DNA from: Saprospiraceae bacterium
Lineage (GTDB): Bacteria > Bacteroidota > Bacteroidia > Chitinophagales > Saprospiraceae
Assembly (NCBI GenBank): GCA_016717265.1
Contig: JADKFX010000001.1
Coordinates: 1,624,501-1,688,500 of the forward strand
DNA length: 64,000 bases
Direction: 5' to 3'
The notes below the pieces were generated by a model. It had not been told where the DNA came from, made no database searches, and saw only the letters and a program-made list of their open reading frames with translations. Within the stretch, counting starts at the first letter, position 1. Every line of letters starts with the position of its first letter. A program made the position numbers and the translations under genes. Positions 54,000-63,637 of the stretch are shown in pieces.

Positions 54000-55538
54000 A
54001 TGAAATTATTGCTTTCTATTTTATCAATATTTATATGTACTCAGATTTCTTTTTCCCAAACAGCTTCTGAGGCTCTACGGTATAGTTTAAATAGATCAGC
54101 AGGCACCGCAAGAGCGCTTGCATGTAATAATGCTATAGGTGCGTTGGGCGGAGATTTTACTGCTATTGCAATTAATCCTGCAGGAATAGGCTTATTTAGA
54201 AAATCTGATGTGTATGTAAGCATAGGGCCCGTTTTTCAGAATATCGAATCTCAATTGGCAACTGAAAAAAATGGTATTTATTCAAAAACAAAAGAGTCAT
54301 TTCAGTTTCATGGAGCTGGTATTGTTTTTACGGGTGAACCCATCGCTAGTAAATGGAGTAATGTAAATTTTGCTATTAATTTTATTAAGACGGCAGATTT
54401 TAATGAAAATTCATATTTTAAAGGAAAAAGTATTGGTTCTATTTCTGATCGATTTTTAGAATTAGCATTGGATCCAAATCAAACCGGTTTAATTGGATTA
54501 GAACCGAATCAACTTGATAATTTTGAAGCCGGATTAGCTTATGAAACAGGGGTGATTTATGATCCTGGAACGGATCCTAATCATACTACGTATACAACCG
54601 ATTTGAGATTGTATCCTGGGTATTTATTACCAAAAGAACAAATTACAAAGATTACCGGTGGATTATATGATTTTTCTTTAGGCTTAGGCGGAAATTTTAA
54701 TGAAAAAATTGCTGTAGGGGCGAATCTGAACATACCGTTTGGTGAGTTTAACAGAGAAAGCACTTATAATGAATATGAAGCAAAAAAAGATGAAGTGTTA
54801 CCTTTTATAAATTTAGAATTTAAAGAAACCCTTAAAACTAAAGTTTCAGGAATAAACGCAAGACTTGGTTTGATTTATAAACCAGTCCATTTTTTGCGTT
54901 TGGGAATTGCATGGCAAACACCTTCTTATTTATGGTTGACAGATCAATTTAATACACAATTAAGTAATACTTATTATAATAATCGAAGAGATACCAGCTT
55001 GACAGCATATTCTCCGGATGGTGAATTTACCTACCGGTTGACAACGCCTTCGCATACTGTTTTATCTGTTGCCGGAGTTAGTAAAATGGGTTTTATTTCC
55101 TTAGATATCGATTTTATGAATCCTCAAAATGCACATTATAATCTAACAGCAGACAGTGATAATGCAGGAGATTATGAGTTTCAGGAAGAGTTAAATAAAG
55201 ATATTGAAAAGCAATTTAAAAGCATTATTCAATATCGATTAGGTGCTGAATTTGTAATCCAAAAATTCAGAATTCGAGGTGGATATGAGATTCTGGAGCA
55301 AGCCTATGCAAATACGGATAAGTTTGATTCTGCATATAGTTATGGATTTGGTTACAGAGCGGATCGTTGGTACCTTGACCTGGCTTACAAGAATGCAAAA
55401 ATCGAACAGTCATACGCACCCTATCTTACTGGAAATTCTGATTTTGATGGAAATGGAACAATCGATGCTCCAACACCTTTGGTGAATCAAAAAAATATCC
55501 AACAGAGGATCCAAATTACCTTAGGATTTAAACTTTAA
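54000..55538 (+). CDS. Outer-membrane FadL/OmpP1-type protein
   Basis: A 512-residue outer-membrane protein with a signal peptide (LLLSILSIFICTQISFSQ). The mature start, TASEALRYSLNRSAGTARAL, with ALGGDFTAIAINPAGIGLF, is the N-terminal hatch seen in FadL/TodX/OmpP1 porins. Regular beta strands follow to a terminal IQITLGFKL ending in a hydrophobic residue, suited to BAM insertion. The family takes up hydrophobic substrates such as fatty acids or hydrocarbons; the substrate here is unknown. It is 80 bases after the low-complexity gene and past a terminator. Confidence 0.82.
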   Translation: MKLLLSILSIFICTQISFSQTASEALRYSLNRSAGTARALACNNAIGALGGDFTAIAINPAGIGLFRKSDVYVSIGPVFQNIESQLATEKNGIYSKTKESFQFHGAGIVFTGEPIASKWSNVNFAINFIKTADFNENSYFKGKSIGSISDRFLELALDPNQTGLIGLEPNQLDNFEAGLAYETGVIYDPGTDPNHTTYTTDLRLYPGYLLPKEQITKITGGLYDFSLGLGGNFNEKIAVGANLNIPFGEFNRESTYNEYEAKKDEVLPFINLEFKETLKTKVSGINARLGLIYKPVHFLRLGIAWQTPSYLWLTDQFNTQLSNTYYNNRRDTSLTAYSPDGEFTYRLTTPSHTVLSVAGVSKMGFISLDIDFMNPQNAHYNLTADSDNAGDYEFQEELNKDIEKQFKSIIQYRLGAEFVIQKFRIRGGYEILEQAYANTDKFDSAYSYGFGYRADRWYLDLAYKNAKIEQSYAPYLTGNSDFDGNGTIDAPTPLVNQKNIQQRIQITLGFKL

Positions 55539-55647
55539 ACAATACTTAGGATTTAAGTTCCATAAAGCTATTCAATTTCAGGATTCGCAATCCCATACTT
55601 TGAATACAAATAAATTAGCCTTATCTATGTGCTAGGATTTTGTATGT

Positions 55648-56412
55648 ATGTTAGCAATTATTTCTCCTTCTAAGGATTTAAATTTTAAAACGCCAGTACC
55701 ACATCCATCTTTGGAGCTTCCTAGATTATTGGATTCATCTACGCAATTAATTGATGAGTTAAAGAAAAAGTCAGTTAAAAAGTTGATGCATTTAATGGAT
55801 ATCAGCGAGAAATTAGCGAATGAAAATTCCATCCGATATCATAATTTTTCTAATACATTCACTTTAGAAAATTCCAGACCTTCTATTTATGCATTTGCTG
55901 GTGAAGTCTACCGTGGAATAGATGCGTATAATTTAAGCGATGGACAATTTAAATATTGTCAAAATCATGTGCGGATCTTATCGGGTCTATATGGTTTATT
56001 AAGGCCTTTGGATTTAATACAAGCCTATCGTCTTGAAATGGGTGTCCCGTTAACTATTCAACGCAAGAAAAATCTTTACAAGTTCTGGGGAAGTCGAATT
56101 ACGGAATTATTAAATCAAGATCTTGCCGCAACAAAGAGTGATTTCTTAATAAATCTTGCATCGAAAGAATATTTTGAAGTGATCGACCCAAAATTGATAC
56201 AAGTACCGATTCAAAATATTCATTTCAGGGAATATAAGAATGAAAAATTAATGTTTGTTAGTTTTACTGCTAAGAAAGCAAGAGGGCTGATGGTGCGATA
56301 TATGGCTTTGGAGAATTGTAAAAATTTGGATGATTTAAAAGGATTTAATCTTGAAGGTTATCATTTTGAAACCAAACTTTCCAATGAAACAGATTGGTAT
56401 TTTATTAGATAA
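55648..56412 (+). CDS. yaaA: YaaA/DUF328 peroxide-stress protein
   Basis: A 254-residue protein of the YaaA family, which in E. coli limits intracellular free iron during hydrogen peroxide stress. Signature segments are MLAIISPSKDLNF, RPSIYAFAGEVYRGIDAY, VRILSGLYGLLRPLDLIQAYRLEMG, NLYKFWGSRITELL and LASKEYFEVID. Its length is normal. It starts at an ATG, and its stop lies 9 bases before the next gene. Its place beside penicillin-acylase and other genes shows no regulatory tie; that it is a stress protein is by family. Confidence 0.9.
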   Translation: MLAIISPSKDLNFKTPVPHPSLELPRLLDSSTQLIDELKKKSVKKLMHLMDISEKLANENSIRYHNFSNTFTLENSRPSIYAFAGEVYRGIDAYNLSDGQFKYCQNHVRILSGLYGLLRPLDLIQAYRLEMGVPLTIQRKKNLYKFWGSRITELLNQDLAATKSDFLINLASKEYFEVIDPKLIQVPIQNIHFREYKNEKLMFVSFTAKKARGLMVRYMALENCKNLDDLKGFNLEGYHFETKLSNETDWYFIR

Positions 56413-56421
56413 TTTGTTATC

Positions 56422-58833
56422 ATGAAATTTATAAAATTAGTGCTTTCAGTTTTAGCTTCTTTGGTTTGGATATTTAGTTTAAATCATGCTTTTAAAATTG
56501 ATGGAAATGCATTACCACCTATTGGCAAATTTTTGAGTCCGTCTCTGGGTATTTGGAAAAATATTGCAAATCCTGATCCAGGGTTTAAAAGTTTGGTTTC
56601 CAATCTTCCCGCCGAAGGAAGTGTTTATTTTGATGATCGGATGGTGCCGCATATTTTTGCTTCCAGTATTAAAGATGCTTATTTTATTCAAGGGTATGTT
56701 CATGCTATGCATCGAATGTGGCAGATGGATTTTTCTACCCGGGCTGCAGAAGGAAGAATAAGCGAAATCATTGGAGAAAAAGCCTTGGAATTTGATAAGA
56801 CAAAACGCAGAAAAGGTTTAAAGGAATCTGCATTAGCGAGTTTAGAAAACTGGAAAAAATATCCAGAAATATATGCTTTGATTCAATCCTATGCAGATGG
56901 ATATAATGCATACTTAAAAGCACTGTCTAAATCAGATTTGCCAATTGAATATAAGCTGATGGATTTTGAGCCAGAAATGTGGAGTCCTTATCGTTCTTCT
57001 TTATTTCATAAAAGTATGGCGGAAATTTTATGTGGTAGAGATCAAGATGTAGAATTAAGTAATGCGCGATTCTATTTTGGCGATGAGTTCAACTATTTTT
57101 TTAATGAAATGGATTCATTGACAGATCCGATTATTCCTAAAGGAACGAATTGGAATTTTACCTCACAGAATACGTTTCAGCATCTGAAGGCAGACTCTAG
57201 TCTTGGTTATATTGATTGGATTCGCGAACCATCAGGGAGTGGAATCGGTAGTAATAATTGGGCAGTAGGTCCTTCTAAATCAGTTACCGGAAATCCTATT
57301 TTATGTAATGATCCACATCTCAGTTTAACATTGCCTTCGATTTGGTATGAGCAACAAATACAAGTTCCAGAAATGAATGTTTATGGAGTTACATTTCCAG
57401 GCGTACCAGGAGTCGTAATTGGCTTTAATAAAGATATTTCCTGGGGAGTAACCAATGCTGGTTGGGACGTTATGGATTGGTATAAAATCAAATGGAAAGA
57501 TGAAAGCAAATCACATTATGAATTAGATGGAAAATGGGTAGAAACGAAAATCAGAGTTGAACGAATTAAAATCAAAGGGTGTAATGATGTATTAGATACT
57601 GTTAGAATTACAAATTGGGGTCCCATTGTGTTTGAAGACATGAAACATAAAAAATATGGACTCGCAATGCATTGGATAATCCAAGATACCTTTGATAAAT
57701 TTGAGTTTAGAAGTTTTTTTGATTTAGATAAAGGTAAAAATTATAAAGATTATCGGGATGCTATCAGTCAATTCCCATATCCGGCACAAAATTTTGCATT
57801 TGCATCTGCGTCAGGAGACATTGGAATTACGGTACAAGGTAAGATGCCTAAAAAATTTAATCAACAAGGAAGATTTGTTCAGAATGGTTCTGATTCAAAA
57901 AATGCTTGGGATGGATTTATTAATAATGAAAATAATCCAGCAAGTTTTAATCCTGCACGAGGATTTATTTCTTCTGCGAATCAACGTTCAACAGATTTAA
58001 GTTTTCCAAATTATTTTAACAATGGAGACTTTAGAGATTATCGGGGTACATTAATCAACCGATTGTTATCGAATAAAGAAAAATGGAGCATTGAAGATAT
58101 GAAAGCATTGCAATATAATAATTACAGTCTTCGTGCTGAAACTGCACTTCCTGAAATGCTGAGACTATTAAATACGGATACTCTTGATATTGAAAGACAA
58201 GCCGTATTTAATAAATTAAAAGCGTGGGATTATAATTATGATTCAACTAAGATTGAACCAGTTTATTTTGATGTTTGGTTTGAGACTTTATATAAAATGG
58301 TGTGGGATGAAATTAATTTAGATAGTACAAAAAAGGCCACAGCACTTCCTTCGGATGAGACTACGATACAGTTTTTAAAAGAAAAACCGAATCATGGCTA
58401 CTTTGATTTAATAGCAACACCAATAAAAGAAGACGCTAAAAAGTTAGTGCGTTTGGCATTTGATAGTTTGATTTTAAAGACAAAAAATCAATTAGAAATA
58501 AAAGATTGGGCGAGTTATAAAGATGCAAGTATTGCACATTTGGCGAAAATCCCAGCTTTTGGAAAGTATCATATTCGAACTTCCGGATCCAAAGATATTA
58601 TTAATGCACATGGTAAAATAGAAGGTCCCTCCTGGCGTATGATTGTCGAAATGAAGAAAGATCAGATTCATGCATTTGGTATTTATCCTGGTGGTCAATC
58701 TGGTAATCCAGGAAGTAAATTCTATGATCAGATGATATTTAATTGGTCCAAAGGTGCTTATTACGAGTTGAAATTTCTGGATTCAATTCCTGTAGAGGAG
58801 AACGCATATGCAAAAATGATTTTTAAAAAATAG
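56422..58833 (+). CDS. Penicillin-acylase-family N-terminal nucleophile hydrolase
   Basis: An 803-residue precursor of the penicillin acylase (Ntn hydrolase) family. The N-terminal signal or anchor (FIKLVLSVLASLVWIFSLNHAF) precedes the alpha part with YFDDRMVPHIFASSIKDAYF and HRMWQMDFSTRAAEGRISEI. The self-cleavage site and nucleophile is Ser277 in GIGSNNWAVGPSKS. The beta part has NPILCNDPHLSL, FPGVPGVVIGFNKDISWGVTN and a conserved Asn in the C-terminal SANQR. It should hydrolyse an N-acyl or amide bond in the periplasm, for example acyl-homoserine lactones or beta-lactams; the substrate is not defined. It follows yaaA by 9 bases. Confidence 0.86.
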   Translation: MKFIKLVLSVLASLVWIFSLNHAFKIDGNALPPIGKFLSPSLGIWKNIANPDPGFKSLVSNLPAEGSVYFDDRMVPHIFASSIKDAYFIQGYVHAMHRMWQMDFSTRAAEGRISEIIGEKALEFDKTKRRKGLKESALASLENWKKYPEIYALIQSYADGYNAYLKALSKSDLPIEYKLMDFEPEMWSPYRSSLFHKSMAEILCGRDQDVELSNARFYFGDEFNYFFNEMDSLTDPIIPKGTNWNFTSQNTFQHLKADSSLGYIDWIREPSGSGIGSNNWAVGPSKSVTGNPILCNDPHLSLTLPSIWYEQQIQVPEMNVYGVTFPGVPGVVIGFNKDISWGVTNAGWDVMDWYKIKWKDESKSHYELDGKWVETKIRVERIKIKGCNDVLDTVRITNWGPIVFEDMKHKKYGLAMHWIIQDTFDKFEFRSFFDLDKGKNYKDYRDAISQFPYPAQNFAFASASGDIGITVQGKMPKKFNQQGRFVQNGSDSKNAWDGFINNENNPASFNPARGFISSANQRSTDLSFPNYFNNGDFRDYRGTLINRLLSNKEKWSIEDMKALQYNNYSLRAETALPEMLRLLNTDTLDIERQAVFNKLKAWDYNYDSTKIEPVYFDVWFETLYKMVWDEINLDSTKKATALPSDETTIQFLKEKPNHGYFDLIATPIKEDAKKLVRLAFDSLILKTKNQLEIKDWASYKDASIAHLAKIPAFGKYHIRTSGSKDIINAHGKIEGPSWRMIVEMKKDQIHAFGIYPGGQSGNPGSKFYDQMIFNWSKGAYYELKFLDSIPVEENAYAKMIFKK

Positions 58834-58835
58834 CT

Positions 58836-59195
58836 ATGAAATCAAGAACTTTCTTTTATTTTTTAGTCTGCTTAGGAGCTTTTGTGTGCTTGTTTATACC
58901 CTTTTGGTTTGCTCCATTTATAATGGCACTTTTTGTTGGAATGATTTCGAACCAAACCAAAATCTATACCTGCTTTGCGCATTTTGCAGTGTATACAATG
59001 GTATGTGCAATTTATTGTTATGCTGCATATGCAACGGGAAGTCATAAACTAGCAGCAATGATAGGTGAAATTTTTAAAGGAATTTCAACTTCTTTATTGA
59101 TAATAATCAGTAGCCTCGTTTATGGAATGACGGCTTGTTTGGGTGCTTGGTTAGGCATTGAATGGGGGAGTGTTTTCCAAAAAAAACAAACGTAA
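58836..59195 (+). CDS. Small polytopic membrane protein
   Basis: A 119-residue protein with three or four hydrophobic segments: residues about 5-37, 45-68 and 83-110. There is no recognisable motif. It starts at ATG two bases after the acylase stop, so it is part of the same transcript. Its function is unknown; a role in anchoring or modulating its neighbour is possible but not supported by anything in the sequence. Confidence 0.6.
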   Translation: MKSRTFFYFLVCLGAFVCLFIPFWFAPFIMALFVGMISNQTKIYTCFAHFAVYTMVCAIYCYAAYATGSHKLAAMIGEIFKGISTSLLIIISSLVYGMTACLGAWLGIEWGSVFQKKQT

Positions 59196-59439
59196 AAAAA
59201 GCTTTAAAATGATTCTGATGCTTACAAAAAGGGCAGATGTATCCTCTATTTATCAAATGAAATTCAATTGTGCTGGAAGGCGTTTTAAAATGTAAGTACA
59301 TCATTTCAATCGTTCCTGCTAAGATCATTTCAAGGTATTGAGAAGTTAAAGATTTCAAATTTTATACAACCTTCGCAATAAATTTTTGGGAATATGTTGG
59401 GTTTGCCAAAACAAATCTCAATAATTTTAAAAGAAAAAA

Positions 59440-61080
59440 TTATTTTATTACCAATACCTGTTTCTTAAGGATAGTTTCTCCATTGATTAACAAGTACACT
59501 GAATAATTCTGAGGGCTAAGTGCTGCAGTAGAAATCGTAATTTGAGTATTTCCAAAATGCTGATAAGATTTATTTAAAATGATTTTTCCTTGGGCATCCT
59601 GAAGCCAATATGTTATTGAATTTATCTCTTTTTCTTGTTCAAATTTTATTATGAATTTATCTTTAGCAGGATTCGGTTGAAGTTCAATGTTATATTTATG
59701 CTTTGTATTTTTATATGAATTTGTGTTTGTAGAATTATTTTTTATAAAGTATACTTTTAATAAATATGGATTACTAACTGTTTTTTGGGCCATATCAAAT
59801 TGCCAGGGATTTCGTTGTTCTGTCGGATTGTAAATACCGCCAAATATAGTTCCTATAAATGTCGTGTCATTTTCAAATGAGCTATAATCCAGGATGTCTT
59901 GATAAATTGTTTTCAATTTTGGATTTATAATAAATTCAGCATTCGTACCAAAAAAGCCAGGAAGTTGTTCTTTAAATAAATATTCTTCAAATCTACCATC
60001 TGCTTTTCTGGTTACAGCGCTTATCGATTTTACAAACGGAACAAATGCATCTCTGCTGATTTGATTTATGGAGTCTCTGTAATATTCAGCCATACCACCA
60101 AAAAATATTTGGTGCATTTCATTTTTATCCCGATCAAAAATACCTGCTCTTGCACAGGTATAAGCTGCAAATTTGTGATCAAAATCAAGAATCTCTTCAA
60201 ATTGTGAACCATGAATTAATGCAGTATTTAAAAAGGGAATATTTAAATTATATTGAAAGACCCCAGAGTAAGCCATTAATTTAACATCACCATTTTTGGC
60301 GATGATAGGATTTAAATTAAAGTCTCTGCGATGAAAATTAAAATCATCATGAATTTCTGATATGATATTAAAACTTAAAGTATCATTTTTTGGAGTGATC
60401 GTAAATATTCTAAGTGCATCTGTATAGCGTTGATTTGTTTTCGATGAGCTACTTGAGTATTTACCATCAAATCGATGCCCACCAACTAAGTAAAAAATAG
60501 TATCCAATTGTCTTAATTGACCACCAGCTACAGCAAATGTATCATTGTGAATGACTTTAATGGATGGACTTATGTCTTTATTTTGGAGTATTTTTTGAAT
60601 ACAATCATTTAAAGTGATTTGAATTAAAATCGGATATGTTTTAAAATTGCCAAAAATAGATTGACTGTAGCCTCCTATAATGTACAAAAATTGACTATCC
60701 TGAGTAAAAGAAGTGTTTGCAGAGCTTAAATAATCTATTAATTCCAATGACAAAGAATCAAGTTCGTACCGAATAATAGAATCTGATATGGTATTCCATA
60801 AATAAATTGTTTGATTGCTATTTTGGATTTCAAATCCAGATTCCTTTGGATGGATACCATCTTTTCTGCCGCCTATCATTAGGATGTATGGATCAGCATA
60901 GGCAAATGAAAAGGAATGAATAGCAGGCCAATTTGGAATGCTAACAGTATCAAATTTAAAACTACCATTTAATTGGCAATATAAACTGGAAGATCGGGAT
61001 GATAGTAAAAAGAGGAATGTTATGAAACAGTGTTTAACAAGATTGGTAAGCAGCTTGTAATTAAGAGTTGGTAGAATCAT
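59440..61080 (-). CDS. Secreted Kelch-like protein with T9SS type A sorting domain
   Basis: A 546-residue exported protein. The signal peptide (CFITFLFLLSSRSSSLYCQ) is followed by repeats such as PYILMIGGRKDG, FLYIIGGYSQ, TIFYLVGGHRFDG, and MHQIFFGGMAEYY, which look like Kelch-type propeller blades with GG at the end of strand b. The last 85 residues are a type A sorting domain with IELQPNPAKDKFIIKFEQE and LQDAQGKIILN. The ATG at 61080 is the first after the DoxX stop and directly starts the leader; an upstream in-frame ATG would make 28 extra residues overlapping DoxX. It likely sits at the cell surface. Function is unknown. Confidence 0.72.
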   Translation of the reverse strand: MILPTLNYKLLTNLVKHCFITFLFLLSSRSSSLYCQLNGSFKFDTVSIPNWPAIHSFSFAYADPYILMIGGRKDGIHPKESGFEIQNSNQTIYLWNTISDSIIRYELDSLSLELIDYLSSANTSFTQDSQFLYIIGGYSQSIFGNFKTYPILIQITLNDCIQKILQNKDISPSIKVIHNDTFAVAGGQLRQLDTIFYLVGGHRFDGKYSSSSSKTNQRYTDALRIFTITPKNDTLSFNIISEIHDDFNFHRRDFNLNPIIAKNGDVKLMAYSGVFQYNLNIPFLNTALIHGSQFEEILDFDHKFAAYTCARAGIFDRDKNEMHQIFFGGMAEYYRDSINQISRDAFVPFVKSISAVTRKADGRFEEYLFKEQLPGFFGTNAEFIINPKLKTIYQDILDYSSFENDTTFIGTIFGGIYNPTEQRNPWQFDMAQKTVSNPYLLKVYFIKNNSTNTNSYKNTKHKYNIELQPNPAKDKFIIKFEQEKEINSITYWLQDAQGKIILNKSYQHFGNTQITISTAALSPQNYSVYLLINGETILKKQVLVIK

Positions 61081-61084
61081 GATG

Positions 61085-61510
61085 CTACCATTTTTCTTTT
61101 GGGAGTTTGGTAATACCAAAAAATCTTCGAACGCTATATTTGCCGGTTCCATAAACAAGCACATGAATCATACCACCTATAAAAGCTATATTTTTCATAA
61201 AATGAATGGCTTGTATGTTGCGGATATGTTCTGGATCATTCCAGAATGAATAAACAATAAAAGTAACTGGAACCCAATACATTAAAAGCAAGGTAACTGC
61301 AAAACCAGGTCTGTACCCGATAAGCAAAAAAATTCCCCCAAGGGCTAGCGCAAATGCAGTAAGATATATTAGTAAATCTGGATTCCAGGAAATCCCATAC
61401 TCAATCATAGTTTCTTTGGTTCTGGTCATAAACTGAACAGAAGTAAAAGCTTCATATAAAGAAATGGCAGCCAACATGGTCCTTGCTACCAAATCAAATA
61501 TATCTTTCAT
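61085..61510 (-). CDS. DoxX-family membrane protein
   Basis: A 141-residue inner-membrane protein with four hydrophobic helices, of the DoxX type. It shows ARTMLAAISLYEAFTSVQFM, LLIYLTAFALALGGIFLLIGY, FAVTLLLMYWVPVTFIVYSFW and HFMKNIAFIGGMIHVLVYG, with the conserved Arg/Gly-rich turns. Family members have been linked to electron transfer or oxidative stress, but the role is not settled. It lies 4 bases before the Kelch-like gene and about 40 bases after the A-type carrier, so all three may be co-transcribed. Confidence 0.78.
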   Translation of the reverse strand: MKDIFDLVARTMLAAISLYEAFTSVQFMTRTKETMIEYGISWNPDLLIYLTAFALALGGIFLLIGYRPGFAVTLLLMYWVPVTFIVYSFWNDPEHIRNIQAIHFMKNIAFIGGMIHVLVYGTGKYSVRRFFGITKLPKEKW

Positions 61511-61550
61511 AAAAAAGCTTGACGAAGGTTAATAAAATCGAACTACCTGA

Positions 61551-61901
61551 TTAGGCAGAAAAGGATTGTCCACAACCGCAAGTTTCCTTAGCGTTTGGAT
61601 TTACAAATGAAAATCCGCGATTATTCAGACCTTCTACCCAATCAATTTGCATTCCTGCCAGGTATAAAGAATGGGCTCGTTCCATTAATACTTTGAACCC
61701 TCCAATCTCAAAAACCTGATCTTTTTCTTGTATCGTATCAAAACCTAGTACATAACTAAAACCAGAACAGCCACCCCCTTTAACGCCGACCCTAAGTCCG
61801 TGACTATCAGGTATTTGTTGCTCTTCTTTAATTCTTTTAAGTTGTTCGATGGCTCCTATTGATAGGGTTAATGGGAGATCGTTTAATACTGTTGTTTCCA
61901 T
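61551..61901 (-). CDS. A-type Fe-S insertion protein (ErpA/HesB type)
   Basis: A 116-residue A-type carrier with its three cysteines in GGGCSGFSYVLGF and the C-terminal CGCGQSF. LTLSIGAIEQLKRIKEEQ and RGFSFVNPNAKETCGCG are typical. The isc operon has another copy at 39774-40100, so this one may be the general ErpA- or SufA-like form. It passes Fe-S clusters to client enzymes. A 104-base gap separates it from the divergent gene on the other strand. Confidence 0.9.
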   Translation of the reverse strand: METTVLNDLPLTLSIGAIEQLKRIKEEQQIPDSHGLRVGVKGGGCSGFSYVLGFDTIQEKDQVFEIGGFKVLMERAHSLYLAGMQIDWVEGLNNRGFSFVNPNAKETCGCGQSFSA

Positions 61902-62005
61902 AGAACTTTTTTAATTAAACACAAAGGTAAAGCTTTTGGTTCTTAAAATTAGGGGCAAACTGCCAATCTTATTCTTTGCTACTTTTGAGCTTTAATTCAT
62001 AGTTT

Positions 62006-62524
62006 ATGGAAGTGTTTTTCGAAATTTTAAAATATACCTTGCCATCTGCAATTGTTTTTTTAACGGTTTATTTACTTTTAAAACAATACTTTGAACAAGA
62101 GCGAATAAAACTCATGACAGCCCAACACAAAGAACGCTATCAAAGTAGTTTGCCATTAAAATTACAAGCATATGAAAGATTAGCTCTTTTTTTAGAACGT
62201 ATTCGGATCCCATACCTTATGATGCGATTTCCAATGTCTGATGGGAGTTCAAGTGATTTATGTAAGACCCTTTTACTTGGGATTCAACAAGAATATGAAC
62301 ACAACATGGTGCAACAAATTTATGTTAGCGAAAAGCTTTGGGAAATTATTGTACTTGCAAAAGATGAAGTCTTACATGAAGTAGACGCGGCAAGTCAACA
62401 AGCCAGTATTTCAGATTTGCAACAAACAAAGCATTATTTGGTGACTGTTTCTCATCAAAATACAAGTAGAGTAATTGATACAGCTTTAACTGCAATTAAG
62501 CGAGAAATCCAGGTATTGTTGTAA
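62006..62524 (+). CDS. Conserved membrane-anchored hypothetical protein
   Basis: A 172-residue protein with one N-terminal membrane helix (LPSAIVFLTVYLLLKQYF), then a mostly helical soluble part with LPLKLQAYERLALFLERIRI and EYEHNMVQQIYVSEKLWEII. It resembles a small Bacteroidota family (DUF7935-type) that I recall from similar genomes, but I am not sure of that name. The cytoplasmic part is predicted to be a helical bundle. Function unknown. It is transcribed away from the A-type carrier. Confidence 0.6.
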   Translation: MEVFFEILKYTLPSAIVFLTVYLLLKQYFEQERIKLMTAQHKERYQSSLPLKLQAYERLALFLERIRIPYLMMRFPMSDGSSSDLCKTLLLGIQQEYEHNMVQQIYVSEKLWEIIVLAKDEVLHEVDAASQQASISDLQQTKHYLVTVSHQNTSRVIDTALTAIKREIQVLL

Positions 62525-62698
62525 TTGAATTTTCAGCATTTCAATTTATAAGCATACGATATTCGAAAAATGATTCATTTTTTTATTTGACTTGTAATTT
62601 ATGAAAGCTTTGCCTGAATTGAATTATATTGAAGTGATTTGCTAGAATTTTTGGTTTTAAAGAATAAAAATTGCTCAGAATCTGTTAACTTTAGTATT

Positions 62699-62717
62699 CC
62701 CCTGATTAAATTAGGGG
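62699..62717 (+). other. Small inverted repeat before the cytochrome-like gene
   Basis: CCCCT and AGGGG pair around a 9-base loop (GATTAAATT), in the 240-base gap before the next gene. No T-run follows, so it is not a standard terminator; it could be a short operator or mRNA hairpin. Confidence 0.25.
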
Positions 62718-62765
62718 GCTCATGTTCTATTAATATTATTCTTGTTTGTCTTTTGATTTAATTTT

Positions 62766-63635
62766 ATGACTAAAACAACACATCGTATCTATATATCGAT
62801 CTTGGTTTCGATTGTCATTATGAGTTTTATATATTTAAGTTATTTAGGATATTCATATTATTTATTGCCATTGGAAGAACGTTTTTATCATCCAGATCAT
62901 GCGTGGTTGAAGCCAAGTGGTGCGTTTGGACATGGTTTGGGAATTATCGGTACTTTATTGATCATCATTGGAGTATTTGGGTATATGGCGAGAAAAAAGT
63001 ATAAAACGCTTGCAAAATTAGGCCGCTTAAAATACTGGCTGGAATTCCATATTTTTCTTTGTAGTTTAGGTCCAGTGATGATATTATTTCATACAGCATT
63101 TAAGTTTGGTGGAATAGTATCTGTTAGTTTTTGGAGTATGGTAGCGGTCGTGGCGAGTGGTGTTATAGGCCGTTTTATTTATGTTCAAATACCGCGCAGT
63201 ATTGAAGGTCGCGAATTAAGTTTAGTTGAAGTTCAAGCCATGAAAACAAATATTGGCGATATTTTAAGGGGGCAATATAAAATGGATGAATCAAATTGTC
63301 AGGTTATTTTGGATTCTACAAAGGCACCATCGGATCCAAGAAATGGAAATTTTTTTAGTGGTATTTTCCAAAAATATATGCAAGACCGAAAGGCATTATT
63401 TAATATTAAACAGACATTAAAACAAAATGAATTACCGGGTCCGGAATATAAAAATGTTGTAAAGATGATCAGAAATGAAATTTCACTCAACAATAAAATT
63501 ACCCGACTGCAAACAATGCAAAAGATATTCAGATATTGGCATGTGGCACACTTACCTTTTGCATTGGTTATGTTGATTATTATGATTATACATGTAGCTG
63601 TAACACTTGCGTTTGGCTACCGTTGGATTTTTTAA
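62766..63635 (+). CDS. Haem-b-like polytopic membrane protein
   Basis: A 289-residue membrane protein with about five helices: residues 10-33, 55-77, 90-112, 115-140 and 262-285. Histidines are placed within helices as in haem-b cytochromes: GHGLGIIG (helix 2), EFHIFLCSLGPVMILFH (helix 3) and YWHVAHLPFALVMLIIMIIH (last helix). It likely moves electrons between quinol and a partner oxidoreductase. The next gene, two bases later, encodes an Fe-S protein, which fits a cytochrome b-oxidoreductase pair. I cannot name a specific complex. Confidence 0.7.
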   Translation: MTKTTHRIYISILVSIVIMSFIYLSYLGYSYYLLPLEERFYHPDHAWLKPSGAFGHGLGIIGTLLIIIGVFGYMARKKYKTLAKLGRLKYWLEFHIFLCSLGPVMILFHTAFKFGGIVSVSFWSMVAVVASGVIGRFIYVQIPRSIEGRELSLVEVQAMKTNIGDILRGQYKMDESNCQVILDSTKAPSDPRNGNFFSGIFQKYMQDRKALFNIKQTLKQNELPGPEYKNVVKMIRNEISLNNKITRLQTMQKIFRYWHVAHLPFALVMLIIMIIHVAVTLAFGYRWIF

Positions 63636-63637
63636 AT

